NCBI RefSeq assembly: GCF_007828835.1
Contig: NZ_VIVL01000005.1
Coordinates: 1-64,000, forward strand
Source: Variovorax beijingensis
Lineage (GTDB): Bacteria > Pseudomonadota > Gammaproteobacteria > Burkholderiales > Burkholderiaceae_C
Length of the DNA stretch: 64,000 nt
Direction: 5' to 3'
The notes beneath the pieces were generated by a model. The model made no database searches. It worked only from the letters and a program-made list of their open reading frames with translations, and had not been told where the DNA came from. Shown here piece after piece: positions 7,249 to 16,496 of this stretch. The position numbers were made by a program, and so were the translations under genes. Position 1 is the stretch's first letter, and every line of letters begins with the position of its first letter.

Positions 7249-9142
7249 CACCGAGACCCCCGACCTGATCCTGCACCGCGGGCTGTTCACCACCCTCGAC
7301 CGCGCCAATCCCACGGCCGATGCGGTGGCCATCAAGGACGGCCGCTTCACGCACGTGGGCCGGGCCGAGGACATCCTGCCGCTCGCCCGCAGCCACACCC
7401 GCGTGATCGACCTGCAGGGCAAGCGCGTGCTGCCGGGCCTGATTGACAACCACCTGCACATCATCCGCGGCGGGCTCAACTTCAACATGGAGCTGCGCTG
7501 GGACGGCGTGAGGAGTCTGGCCGACGCCATGGGCATGCTCAGGCGCCAGGTGGCCGTCACGCCGGCGCCGCAATGGGTGCGCGTGGTCGGTGGCTTCACA
7601 GAGCACCAGTTCGCCGAGAAGCGCCTGCCGACCATTGCGGAACTCAATGCGGTGGCGCCCGACACGCCGGTGTTCATCCTGCACCTGTACGACCGCGCGC
7701 TGCTCAACGGCGCCGCGCTGCGCGCCGTCGGCTACACCAAGGACACGCCCGCGCCGCCCGGCGGCGAGATCGTGCGCGACAGCGCCGGCAATCCCACCGG
7801 CCTGCTGCTGGCCAAGCCCAATGCCGCCATCCTCTACGCCACGCTGGCCAAGGGCCCGAAGCTGCCCTTCGACTACCAGCTCAATTCCACGCGCCACTTC
7901 ATGCGCGAGCTCAACCGCCTGGGCGTGACCGGCGCCATCGACGCGGGCGGCGGCAACCAGAACTATCCCGACGACTACGCCGTGATCCAGAAGCTGGCCG
8001 ACGACGGCCAGCTCACCATTCGCCTGGCCTACAACCTGTTCACGCAGAAGCCCAAGGCCGAGAAGGAAGACTTCCTCAACTGGACCGCCAACTCGACGTA
8101 CAAGCAGGGCGACGACTACTTCCGCCACAACGGCGCGGGCGAGATGCTGGTGTTCTCGGCCGCCGACTTCGAGGACTTCCGCCAGCCGCGGCCCGACATG
8201 GCGCCCGAGATGGAAGGCGAGCTCGAGGACGTGGTGCGCATCCTCGCGCAGAACCGCTGGCCGTGGCGCATGCACGCCACCTACGACGAAACCATCAGCC
8301 GCGCGCTCGACGTGTTCGAGCGCGTCAACCAGGACACGCCGCTCGCGGGCCTGAACTGGTTCTTCGACCATGCCGAGACCATTTCGGAGCAGTCGATGGA
8401 CCGCATCGCTGCATTGGGCGGCGGCGTGGCGGTGCAGCACCGCATGGCCTACCAGGGCGAGTATTTCGTCGAGCGCTACGGCCACGGTGCGGCCGAGGCC
8501 ACGCCGCCGGTCAAGCGCATGCTCGAGCGCGGCCTGAAGGTGTCGGCCGGCACCGACGCCACGCGCGTCGCCTCGTACAACCCGTGGGTGTCGCTGTCGT
8601 GGCTGGTCACCGGCAAGACGGTGGGCGGCATGCAGCTGTATCCGCAGCGCAACTGCCTCGACCGCGAAGGCGCACTGCGCATGTGGACCGAGAACGTGAC
8701 CTGGTTCTCCAACGAGGTCGGCAAGAAGGGCCGCATCGAGGCCGGCATGCTCGCTGACCTCGTGGTGCCCGACCGCGACTACTTCGCCTGTGCCGAATCG
8801 GAGATCGCCGACACCACCGCGCTGCTCACCATGGTCGGCGGCAAGGTGGTCTACGGCGCCGGCCCGTTCGCCGCGCACGACGAAGGCGCGCCGCCGCCGG
8901 CCATGCCGGACTGGTCGCCCGCGCGCACCTTCGGCGGCTATGCCGGCTGGGCCGATGCCGCGGGCAGCGCCGAAGGCGCCCCGATGCAGAAGGTGCTGCG
9001 CAACGCCGCCGCGGCCTGCGCCTGCGCCAACAACTGCAACGTGCACGGCCACCGGCATGCGACGGCCTGGAGCAGCAAGCTGCCGATCGCCGACCTCAAG
9101 AGCTTCTGGGGCGCGCTGGGCTGCGCCTGCTGGGCGGTGTGA
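7241..9142 (+). CDS. YtcJ-like metal-dependent amidohydrolase with Cys/His-rich tail
   Basis: A 633-residue amidohydrolase-superfamily enzyme. RVLPGLIDNHLHI contains the HxH metal ligands; later His residues (WRMHATYDE, FDHAE) and the GTDATR aspartate complete a typical metal centre. YtcJ-like enzymes hydrolyse amide or cyclic-amide bonds. The start is the ATG at 7241, preceded by AAGGAG. The last 45 residues are unusual: Cys593, Cys595, Cys599, His602, His604 and His606 in a CACANNCNVHGH stretch, then two more cysteines in the final GCACWAV. This resembles a metal-binding tail. The DoxX gene begins at its stop codon. Confidence 0.85.
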   Translation: MADTETPDLILHRGLFTTLDRANPTADAVAIKDGRFTHVGRAEDILPLARSHTRVIDLQGKRVLPGLIDNHLHIIRGGLNFNMELRWDGVRSLADAMGMLRRQVAVTPAPQWVRVVGGFTEHQFAEKRLPTIAELNAVAPDTPVFILHLYDRALLNGAALRAVGYTKDTPAPPGGEIVRDSAGNPTGLLLAKPNAAILYATLAKGPKLPFDYQLNSTRHFMRELNRLGVTGAIDAGGGNQNYPDDYAVIQKLADDGQLTIRLAYNLFTQKPKAEKEDFLNWTANSTYKQGDDYFRHNGAGEMLVFSAADFEDFRQPRPDMAPEMEGELEDVVRILAQNRWPWRMHATYDETISRALDVFERVNQDTPLAGLNWFFDHAETISEQSMDRIAALGGGVAVQHRMAYQGEYFVERYGHGAAEATPPVKRMLERGLKVSAGTDATRVASYNPWVSLSWLVTGKTVGGMQLYPQRNCLDREGALRMWTENVTWFSNEVGKKGRIEAGMLADLVVPDRDYFACAESEIADTTALLTMVGGKVVYGAGPFAAHDEGAPPPAMPDWSPARTFGGYAGWADAAGSAEGAPMQKVLRNAAAACACANNCNVHGHRHATAWSSKLPIADLKSFWGALGCACWAV

Positions 9143-9546
9143 TGACGACGATACGCTGGACCACCTCAGCCGCGGTGCGCTGGGTCGCCTTGCTGCTGCT
9201 GTGCGCGGCCTACCTGCAGGGCGGGCTCAACAAGGCGATGGACTTCCACGCGGCCATCGCCGAGATGAACCATTTCGGCCTCTCGCCCGCGGGGCCGCTG
9301 GCCGCGGCGGTGATCGTGCTGGAGCTCGGCGCGGCGGCGCTCATCCTCACGGGCTTTCATCGCTGGCTTGGCGCACTGGCGCTGGCGGGCTTCACCTTGA
9401 TGGCGACCTTCGTTGCGCTGCGCTTCTGGGAGATGCCGCAGCCGGAGCGCTTCATGGCGGCCAATTCCTTCTTCGAACACCTGGGCCTGGTCGGCGGCTT
9501 TCTGCTCGTCGCCTGGCTCGACCTGAAAGAGCATGCCCATGTCTGA
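9142..9546 (+). CDS. DoxX-family membrane protein
   Basis: 134 residues with four predicted membrane helices (roughly residues 10-30, 48-70, 74-94 and 108-128) in the DoxX/DoxD-like pattern, including an LQGGLNKAMDF turn after the first helix. DoxX-like proteins are membrane subunits of unclear or redox-related function. The ATG at 9142 overlaps the amidohydrolase stop; a GTG one codon earlier is the alternative. The 3' end overlaps the MFS gene by 14 bases, so the three genes are probably translated together. Confidence 0.75.
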   Translation: MTTIRWTTSAAVRWVALLLLCAAYLQGGLNKAMDFHAAIAEMNHFGLSPAGPLAAAVIVLELGAAALILTGFHRWLGALALAGFTLMATFVALRFWEMPQPERFMAANSFFEHLGLVGGFLLVAWLDLKEHAHV

Positions 9547-11140
9547 TTCACCCCAAGGCGCCGCTGTCGCTCCCGCACCGCCCGGCGCCTTCGCGCCCTT
9601 GCGCCAGCCGGTCTTTGCCGTGTTGTGGGCGGCCACCGTGCTCGGCAATATCGGCAGCTTCATGCGCGACGTGGCGAGTTCCTGGCTGGTGACCGACCTG
9701 TCGGCCAGCCCCACGGCGGTGGCGCTGATCCAGACCGCGGCCACGCTGCCGATTTTCCTGCTCGCGATCCCGGCCGGGGTGCTCTCCGACATCCTCGACC
9801 GGCGGCGTTTCCTCATCTTCGTGCAGCTGGTGCTGGCGGCCGTGAGCGGCACGCTGCTGGTGCTCTCGCACACCGGCGCGCTCACGGTCGAATACCTGGT
9901 CGCGCTGACGTTCGTGGGCGGCATCGGCGCCGCGCTCATGGGGCCGACCTGGCAGTCGATCGTGCCCGAGCTGGTGCCGCGCGCCGAGCTCAAGGGCGCG
10001 GTGGCGCTGAACTCGCTGGGCATCAACATCGCACGCTCCATCGGGCCGGCCGCGGGCGGCCTGATCCTCGCGAGCTTCGGTGCCGCCGTCACCTACGGCA
10101 TCGACGTGCTCAGCTACGCATTCGTGATCGCGGCGCTGCTGTGGTGGAAACGTCCGGCGGCCGTCGACAGCGGCCTGTCCGAGAACTTTCTCGGTGCCTT
10201 CCGCGCCGGCCTGCGCTACACGCGCGCCAGCCGCGAGCTGCACCGCGTGCTGCTGCGCGCGGCGGTGTTCTTTCTCTTTGCCAGCTCGGTCTGGGCGCTG
10301 CTGCCACTGGTGGCGCGCCAGATGCTCGGCGGCAGCGCCGGCTTCTACGGCATCCTGCTCGGTGCCGTGGGTGCGGGTGCCATCGGCGGCGCGCTCGTGA
10401 TGCCGCGGCTGCGCGCACGGCTCGACGCCGACGGCATGCTGCTGCTGGCCTCGCTGCTCACCGCCGGCGTGATGGGCAGCCTGGTCTTCGCGCCGCCGCA
10501 GTGGCTCGCTGTGCTGTTGCTGATGGTGCTGGGCCTGGGCTGGATCATCGCGCTCACCACGCTCAATGGCGTGGCGCAATCGATCCTGCCGAACTGGGTG
10601 CGCGGGCGCGGCCTGGCCGTGTACCTCACGGTGTTCAACGGCGCGATGGCGGCCGGCAGCCTGGGCTGGGGCCTGGTCGCGCAGCAGGTCGGCGTGCCGG
10701 CCACGCTGGTGGCGGGCGCGCTGGGCCTGGCCGTCGCCGGCCTGGTCTTCCATCGGGTGCGACTGCCCGCCGGCGAAGCCGACCTGCAGCCCTCGAACCA
10801 CTGGCCCGAACCACTGCTCGCCCAGCCCGTGGCGAACGACCGCGGCCCGGTGATGGTGCAGGTGGAATACCGCATCCGCCAGGACGACCGTGCCGCATTC
10901 CTCGCCGTGATGAAGCGGCTGTCGCTGGAACGCCGCCGCGACGGTGCCTATGCCTGGGGCCTCACCGAACACACCGGCGACCCCGAGCGCGTGATGGAGT
11001 GGTTCCTTGTCGAGTCCTGGGCCGAGCACCTGCGCCAGCACCACCGCGTGTCGCATGCCGATGCCGACCTGCAGGGCGAGGCCATGCGCTTCCACGCCGG
11101 GCCCGGCCGGCCCGAGGTGCATCACTTCCTGTCGCTCTGA
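9533..11140 (+). CDS. MFS_3-type exporter fused to a C-terminal ABM-like domain
   Basis: 535 residues. The first about 420 form a 12-helix major facilitator of the EntS-like MFS_3 group, with the loop GVLSDILDRRRFL after helix 2. The last about 100 residues (from QVEYRIRQDDRAAFLAVMKR) look like a soluble ferredoxin-like alpha/beta domain of the antibiotic-biosynthesis-monooxygenase (ABM) type, with a WFLVESWAEHLRQHHRV core. This MFS plus ABM-like layout recurs in the MFS_3 family. The exported compound is unknown. An ATG at 9539 is an alternative start. Confidence 0.82.
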   Translation: MPMSDSPQGAAVAPAPPGAFAPLRQPVFAVLWAATVLGNIGSFMRDVASSWLVTDLSASPTAVALIQTAATLPIFLLAIPAGVLSDILDRRRFLIFVQLVLAAVSGTLLVLSHTGALTVEYLVALTFVGGIGAALMGPTWQSIVPELVPRAELKGAVALNSLGINIARSIGPAAGGLILASFGAAVTYGIDVLSYAFVIAALLWWKRPAAVDSGLSENFLGAFRAGLRYTRASRELHRVLLRAAVFFLFASSVWALLPLVARQMLGGSAGFYGILLGAVGAGAIGGALVMPRLRARLDADGMLLLASLLTAGVMGSLVFAPPQWLAVLLLMVLGLGWIIALTTLNGVAQSILPNWVRGRGLAVYLTVFNGAMAAGSLGWGLVAQQVGVPATLVAGALGLAVAGLVFHRVRLPAGEADLQPSNHWPEPLLAQPVANDRGPVMVQVEYRIRQDDRAAFLAVMKRLSLERRRDGAYAWGLTEHTGDPERVMEWFLVESWAEHLRQHHRVSHADADLQGEAMRFHAGPGRPEVHHFLSL

Positions 11141-11182
11141 TTTCCTTTCTTCCTTTCTTTTTTTCGTCAACCTGGAGAAACC

Positions 11183-12004
11183 ATGACCACACTCACACTG
11201 CGCGACGGCACCGAGCTCTACTACAAGGACTGGGGCTCGGGCCAGCCCATCCTCTTCAGCCACGGCTGGCCGCTGAGCGCCGACATGTGGGACGCCCAGA
11301 TGCTGTTCTTCGCCGAGCGCGGCTACCGCGCGATCGCCTTCGACCGCCGCGGCTTCGGCCGCTCGAGCCAGCCGTGGACCGGCTACGACTACGACACCTT
11401 CGCCGACGACATCGCCGAGCTGGTCGAGACGCTCGACCTGAAGGACGTGATCCTCGTGGGCTTCTCGATGGGCGGCGGCGACGTGACGCGCTACATCGCG
11501 CGCAAGGGCAGCGCGCGCGTGGCCAGGCTCGCACTCATCAGCGCCGTGACGCCGCTGTTCATGAAGACGGCCGACCATCCCGTCGGCCCCGAGGCCTCGC
11601 TGTTCGCCGGCATCCGCGCCGGCCTGGCCGCCGATCGCCCGCAGTTCCTCGACGACTTCAGCACACTTTTCTATGGCACCAACCGCCCCGGTGCGAAGGT
11701 GTCGCAGGGCATCTTCAAGCAGACGCTGCAGATCGCGCTGCAGGCCTCGATCAAGGCTACCATCGACTGCGTGACCGCCTTCTCCGAAACCGACTTCCGC
11801 CCCGACATGGCGAAGATCGACGTGCCCACGCTCGTGATCCACGGCGACGACGACCAGGTGGTGCCCCTCGAGGCCACCGGCAAGCTCGCGGCCGAGATGA
11901 TCAAGGGCAGCCAGCTCAAGGTCTACGCCGGTGCGCCGCATGCCACCTGCACCACGCACAAGGACCAGGTGAACGAAGACTTGCTGGCCTTCATCCGGGC
12001 TTAG
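11183..12004 (+). CDS. Alpha/beta hydrolase, non-haem chloroperoxidase-like
   Basis: A 273-residue alpha/beta hydrolase with the catalytic triad visible: Ser95 in GFSMGG, Asp224 in HGDDDQVVP and His253 in GAPHAT. The SHGWPLSADMWDAQM oxyanion segment is characteristic of the cofactor-free bromo-/chloroperoxidase and arylesterase group, whose usual reaction is ester hydrolysis or perhydrolysis. GGAG precedes the ATG. It is the last gene of the LysR-linked run and converges on the ABC ATPase gene across 126 bases without obvious features. Confidence 0.85.
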   Translation: MTTLTLRDGTELYYKDWGSGQPILFSHGWPLSADMWDAQMLFFAERGYRAIAFDRRGFGRSSQPWTGYDYDTFADDIAELVETLDLKDVILVGFSMGGGDVTRYIARKGSARVARLALISAVTPLFMKTADHPVGPEASLFAGIRAGLAADRPQFLDDFSTLFYGTNRPGAKVSQGIFKQTLQIALQASIKATIDCVTAFSETDFRPDMAKIDVPTLVIHGDDDQVVPLEATGKLAAEMIKGSQLKVYAGAPHATCTTHKDQVNEDLLAFIRA

Positions 12005-12130
12005 GAGTCGGACCTCGCCAGGCGGCGGCAACTTGGATGTGGCTGCACCCTCGTTCCAGCCCTTTCCTGCAAGCGGGCCCGGGGAACGGAGGACAAACCG
12101 CCTGCCGTCTACCGCGTTCGACGGAGAACT

Positions 12131-13231
12131 TCAGGCCGCGAGCAGGCGCTCTTCGCTGTCCACAGCGATGCCGTTTGCATCGAAGAAGTGAAGCGCGCCG
12201 GGCGCTATGGCCAGCCGCAGGGTGCCCGAGAGATTCGCGTCCGCCTCCGGTGCCATGAGCACCAGCTCGCCGAGCGACGAGCGCAGGTAGCAGTACGCGC
12301 GGTCGCCCAGCTGTTCGACCGCCAGTGTCTCGCAGCCCTGGAGTTCGAGCAGCACCTCGCCGGGCGCGGGTTCGCCGATGCGTGCCTGCTCGGCGCGAAA
12401 GCCCAGCGTGGCCGGCTGGCCCGGCACGCCGCGCGGAATCTGCAAGCGGGTGTCGCAGAGCCGCAGCAGCGTGCCGTTTGCATCAGCCTGCGCGCTGTCG
12501 ATCTTGAAGAAGTTCATGCGCGGCGTGCCGATGAAGCCCGCCACGAACAGGTTGGCGGGCGAGCGGTACAGCGCGAGCGGCGAGCCCACCTGCTCGATGC
12601 GGCCCTTGCGCAGCACCACGATCTGGTCGGCCAGCGTCATGGCCTCGGTCTGGTCGTGCGTCACGTAGACGGCGGTGGCCTTCAGCGTGCGCTGCATGCG
12701 CGCGATCTCCAGGCGCAGCTTCACGCGCAGCTCGAGGTCGAGGTTCGACAGCGGCTCGTCGTAGAGAAACACCTCGGGCTTGCGGATCATCGCGCGGCCC
12801 ATCGCCACGCGCTGGCGCTGGCCGCCCGAGAGCTGGCGCGGATAGCGCTCCAGCAGCGGCGTGAGCTCGAGCTTGTGCGCGATCTCGTCCACGCTGCGCT
12901 CCTGCTCGGCGGCCGTGGCCTTGGCCATGCGCAAGGGGAAGGCGAGGTTCTGCCGCACCGTCTTGTGCGGATAGAGCGCGTAGTTCTGGAACACCAGGGC
13001 GCAGCCCCGCTCGGCGGGCGGAACGTCGTTCACCACGCGGCCGCCGACCCGCACCTGGCCGCCGCTCGGCGTCTCCAGCCCCGCGATGATGCGCAGCAAG
13101 GTCGACTTGCCGCAGCCCGAAGGCCCGAGCAGCACCGTGACCTGGCCGTCGGGCATGGTGAGATCGATGCCGGGGATCACCTCGACGTCGCCGAAGCGCT
13201 TGCTGATGGATTGGAGCTGGATCTCTGCCAT
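12131..13231 (-). CDS. ABC transporter ATP-binding protein, UgpC/MalK type
   Basis: 366 residues. Walker [10 protein letters not shown] (about 36-44), Q-loop (ALVFQNYALYPH), signature LSGGQRQR, Walker B VFLYDEP and the switch His in YVTHDQ are all intact. A C-terminal MalK-like TOBE regulatory domain follows FVAGFIGTPRMNFF. This family energises carbohydrate importers of the CUT1 class. It lies in one transcription unit with the GntR gene (37-base gap), divergent from the matching binding protein and permeases at 14198-17329, so the importer is split over two divergent units. Confidence 0.92.
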   Translation of the reverse strand: MAEIQLQSISKRFGDVEVIPGIDLTMPDGQVTVLLGPSGCGKSTLLRIIAGLETPSGGQVRVGGRVVNDVPPAERGCALVFQNYALYPHKTVRQNLAFPLRMAKATAAEQERSVDEIAHKLELTPLLERYPRQLSGGQRQRVAMGRAMIRKPEVFLYDEPLSNLDLELRVKLRLEIARMQRTLKATAVYVTHDQTEAMTLADQIVVLRKGRIEQVGSPLALYRSPANLFVAGFIGTPRMNFFKIDSAQADANGTLLRLCDTRLQIPRGVPGQPATLGFRAEQARIGEPAPGEVLLELQGCETLAVEQLGDRAYCYLRSSLGELVLMAPEADANLSGTLRLAIAPGALHFFDANGIAVDSEERLLAA

Positions 13232-13268
13232 GGTGGTGCTTGCTGGTGAGGGAAGGGTGGGGAGGTCT

Positions 13269-14033
13269 TCAGGCCGGCGGCGTGGCGCCCGACCTGGCGA
13301 CTCCGCGCTGGATGTTCGATTCGGTGAGGCCGAGCAGCTCTTCCATGGCCTTGCGCGCCGCGGCCGGCTTGCGCGCCCAGATCTGGTCGAGCACGGCGCG
13401 GTGCATCGGCAGGCTCTTGCGTGGCGCGCCCGGCTGGCGCGTCGACAGCTCGAAGGACATGCGCAGCGCCGCCTCGATGGTGGCGCCGAAGGCCACCAGG
13501 AACGGATTGCCGGTGGCGCTGAGGATGGCCTGGTGAAAGCTCAGGTCCGGCCCGGCATAGGCCACCGGATCCATGCCCGCGGCGTCCATCAGGCGGTAGG
13601 CGCGCTCGATCGCAGCGATGGCCGCATCGGGCGCCGAGGCGGCCGCGATCTCGCAGGCGGCCGGCTCGACGATGCGGCGCAGCTGCATCAGGTGCTGCGC
13701 CATCTGCGCGCGGTCGTGGCCCGACCAGGTCCAGCGCAGCACGTCCTCGTCGAGCATGTTCCATTGCATGCGCGGCAGCACCCGCGTGCCGGCCTTCTGG
13801 CGCGACGCCAGCAGGCCCTTGGCCTTCAGCCGGGTCAGCGCCTCGCGCACGGAGGTGCGCGCCACCCCCAGCTGCTCGGCCAGCTCGACCTCGGTCGGCA
13901 GCGTCGATTCGTCATCCCATTCGCCGCCGATCACGCGCCGCGCGAGCGCCTCCGTCACGGCCAGCGGACCGCGCCGGGCGGGCGTGTCCGTAGCGGCGGG
14001 TTTCTTCGACGTTTTTGTTTTATGGTCTGACAT
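13269..14033 (-). CDS. GntR-family regulator, FadR/FCD type
   Basis: 254 residues. A basic leader is followed by a winged helix with the recognition element GVARTSVREALTRL and then an FCD domain with ligand residues in DLSFHQAIL and MHRAVLDQI. The ESTLPTEVELAEQLG segment resembles the hexonate-responsive subgroup, for example regulators of gluconate or galactonate use. It is divergent from the sugar-type ABC importer genes and co-directional with the ATPase gene, so it is the likely repressor of the sugar-acid cluster that ends near 22668. Confidence 0.88.
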   Translation of the reverse strand: MSDHKTKTSKKPAATDTPARRGPLAVTEALARRVIGGEWDDESTLPTEVELAEQLGVARTSVREALTRLKAKGLLASRQKAGTRVLPRMQWNMLDEDVLRWTWSGHDRAQMAQHLMQLRRIVEPAACEIAAASAPDAAIAAIERAYRLMDAAGMDPVAYAGPDLSFHQAILSATGNPFLVAFGATIEAALRMSFELSTRQPGAPRKSLPMHRAVLDQIWARKPAAARKAMEELLGLTESNIQRGVARSGATPPA

Positions 14034-14123
14034 ATTTATTGATGCGATGAGCTTATATCTGGGAAAGTCGCAGGGAATCTCTGGTTTTCCATGAGCTGTG
14101 AAGTCTTATTTGTCTGTCATATT
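14025..14123. promoter_or_regulatory. Divergent promoter region with a duplicated 12-base motif
   Basis: GTCTGACATATT at 14025-14036 and GTCTGTCATATT at 14112-14123 are direct repeats with one mismatch. They flank the AT-richer intergenic space between the GntR gene and the importer operon. The first copy spans the GntR start codon. They are candidate GntR half-sites or paired operators; no binding evidence exists. Confidence 0.3.
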
Positions 14124-14197
14124 CGCTTCCACAAGCAAGTGGAACATGCCGGCCACCCTCGTTGCGCCGCGTGATTCTGATCGAAAGAGAGACAAGC

Positions 14198-15565
14198 ATG
14201 AGCCTCCTGTACTCCCTCGCTGTCGACACGCAGCGCCGCCGGTTGATCAAGGCCGCGGCTGCCACGGCAGTGGCCGGCGCCGGCACTGCGCTGGCGTTTC
14301 CCGCCATCGCGCAAGCCAAGCCCTTTGCCGGCCTCAAGCTGCGCGGCGCCGCATACCAGCACGGCTTCTTCAACATCCTGCGCAAGTACATCCCGGAGTT
14401 CGAGCAGCAGACGGGCATGACGGTCGACCTGCAGCTGTCGGCCTTCCCGGTCTACAACCAGCAGGCCGACCTGGAGCTGTCTTCGGGCGGCAGCGCCTGG
14501 GATTTCTGCAACGTCACCTTCATCCTTGCCGCGCGCTGGGTCGCGGCCGGCCTGCTCGCCAACCTGAGCGATTTCGCGGCCGACCGCAGGCTCACGCCGG
14601 CCAGCTGGAACCCGGACGACTTCGTCAAGGGCGCGCAGCTGCCGTACCTCGACAAGGCCGGCAAGGCCCATGGCTTTGCGTGGGAAGGCGGCGCGATGCT
14701 CATGGGCATGAGCCGCACCGACCTGATGAAGAAGCGCGGGGTCGAGGCGCCGCAGACCTTCGACGAATTGATGAAGGTCTGCGAGGCGGTGCACGGGCAG
14801 GACGGTGTCACGGGCTTCGTGAGCTCCAACCTGCACCACTGGTTCCTGCCGCCGTACATCCACGGCTTCGGCGGCGACCTGTTCGCCAATCCGCCGGCGG
14901 ACATCAAGCCCACGCTCGACTCGGCCGCCGCGGTGCAGGCCACGGCCTTCTATTCGACGTTATTGTCCAAATACAGCCCGCAGGGCGTGCTCGGCTACAC
15001 CGAGGACCAGGCGCGCGCCGCGCTGATCGGCGGCCGTTCGAACATCTTCATCCATTCGAGCTCCTGGGTCACCGCGATGCTGAGCTCGCCCGAGAGCAAG
15101 GTGAAAGACACCGCGCGCGTGGTGCGCATGCCGGCCGGCCCGAAGGGCGACTTTCCCGCCGCCAACAGCCAGGGCCTCGGCATCCCGAAGAACGCGAAGA
15201 ACAAGGAAGCGGCCTGGGAGTTCATCAAATGGGCACTGAGCCCCGAGCTCACCGCGCGCATCGTGAAAGACACCGGGCATCCATCGATCTGCCGGCGCTC
15301 GGTGATCGAAAGCGCCGAGTACAAGCGCATCAACACCATCAACGGCCAGGACATCGGCAAGCTTTATCTCGAAGTGCTCGAGCAGCCCGGCAAGACGCGC
15401 AACTACATGGCCTATCGCACGGTCAAGGAGTTTCCGCTGGTGGGCGACGTATTGAACAAGGCCGTGGAGCGCGTGGTCTCGGGCCAGGCGCCGGCCGCCG
15501 ATGCCATGAAGACGGCGCAGGAGGCCGCGCTCGGCAGCCTGCGGCGCGCCGGAGCCAAGGTATGA
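14198..15565 (+). CDS. ABC transporter extracellular solute-binding protein, family 1, Tat-exported
   Basis: 455 residues. The start at 14198 is chosen because GAAAGAGAGA precedes it and the protein then opens with a twin-arginine signal (QRRRLIKAAAATAVAG, cleavage near AIAQA at residue 39); an upstream GTG would add 12 non-signal residues. The mature part is a CUT1-type binding protein, with NSQGLGIPKNAKNKEAAWEF as the usual hinge/C-lobe segment. It supplies substrate to the permeases immediately downstream. The ligand is likely a carbohydrate or sugar acid, given the dehydratase and aldolase later in the cluster. Confidence 0.88.
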   Translation: MSLLYSLAVDTQRRRLIKAAAATAVAGAGTALAFPAIAQAKPFAGLKLRGAAYQHGFFNILRKYIPEFEQQTGMTVDLQLSAFPVYNQQADLELSSGGSAWDFCNVTFILAARWVAAGLLANLSDFAADRRLTPASWNPDDFVKGAQLPYLDKAGKAHGFAWEGGAMLMGMSRTDLMKKRGVEAPQTFDELMKVCEAVHGQDGVTGFVSSNLHHWFLPPYIHGFGGDLFANPPADIKPTLDSAAAVQATAFYSTLLSKYSPQGVLGYTEDQARAALIGGRSNIFIHSSSWVTAMLSSPESKVKDTARVVRMPAGPKGDFPAANSQGLGIPKNAKNKEAAWEFIKWALSPELTARIVKDTGHPSICRRSVIESAEYKRINTINGQDIGKLYLEVLEQPGKTRNYMAYRTVKEFPLVGDVLNKAVERVVSGQAPAADAMKTAQEAALGSLRRAGAKV

Positions 15566-15593
15566 GCGCAGCGGCAGCGCCAAGGGTGCACCA

Positions 15594-16496
15594 GTGAGCG
15601 CGAGAGGAGCGTCCTACGAGGCGCAGCGCCGCCGCTTCGTGCGCTTGGCGATGGCGCCGAGCCTGCTGTTCCTGCTGCTGGTGGCGGGGTTGCCCACCGT
15701 CTTCCTGCTGGTCACGAGCCTCACGCCCGGGGCGCTGGTGAACCCGGGCTCGCTGGGCGACTTCTCGGAGCCGCTGCGCAACTACAGGCTACTGGGCAGC
15801 GACGAGCGCTTCGTCGGCTCGCTGGGCGTGCAGGCGCGCCTCTCGGTCTACACGGTCGTGCTGCAGGTGCTGCTGGGCACGGGGCTGGCGCTGCTCGTGC
15901 ATTCGGGGCAGGAGCGCTGGAAATCGCTGCGCCACCTGTTCGTGATTCCGATGGTGCTGCCGCCGATCGTCGTCGCGGTGATCTGGAAGCTGATCTACAC
16001 GCCCGACATCAGCCCGATCTACCAGGCCGCGCGCATGCTGGGCGTGACGCTGCCGGCGCTCACCACGCACGTCGACTTCGCGCTGTGGTCCATCGTCATC
16101 GCCGACACCTGGGAGTGGGCGCCGTTCACCTTCCTGATGGTGCTGGCCGCCTTGCAGACGCTGCCGGCCGAATACGTCGAGGCCGCGCGCATGGACGGCG
16201 CCGACGCCTGGCGCGTGTTCGGCCACATCGTGCTGCCCTACATCGCGCCGGTGCTGCTGGTGTGCACGCTGTTCCGCCTGATCGACAGCATCAAGGCCTT
16301 TCCGCTGATCTTCCTCCTGACCGGCGGCGGACCGGGCTCGGTGACGGAGGTGACCAACTACTACGCCTACCTCGTGGCCTTCAACTTCGGCGAACTCGGC
16401 TATTCGAGCGCCATCACCGTCGTGCTGCTCGCGGCCACCGTGCTGATCAGCTGGGGCGCGATGCGCGTGAGCCGCCATGCGGGAGCTGCCGAATGA
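15594..16496 (+). CDS. ABC transporter permease, CUT1 MalF-type
   Basis: A 300-residue membrane protein with about six helices. The EAA loop near residue 200 (EYVEAARMDGADAWRVFGHI) docks the ATPase. The GTG start at 15594 follows the binding-protein stop by 28 bases. The 3' end overlaps the second permease by four bases (ATGA), typical of paired permeases. Confidence 0.9.
   Translation: MSARGASYEAQRRRFVRLAMAPSLLFLLLVAGLPTVFLLVTSLTPGALVNPGSLGDFSEPLRNYRLLGSDERFVGSLGVQARLSVYTVVLQVLLGTGLALLVHSGQERWKSLRHLFVIPMVLPPIVVAVIWKLIYTPDISPIYQAARMLGVTLPALTTHVDFALWSIVIADTWEWAPFTFLMVLAALQTLPAEYVEAARMDGADAWRVFGHIVLPYIAPVLLVCTLFRLIDSIKAFPLIFLLTGGGPGSVTEVTNYYAYLVAFNFGELGYSSAITVVLLAATVLISWGAMRVSRHAGAAE

Noticed and set aside
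14024-14033. TGGTCTGACA as a FadR-type operator
   Set aside because: It only partly matches TNGTNNNACNA and overlaps the GntR start codon; reported instead only as part of a direct repeat.
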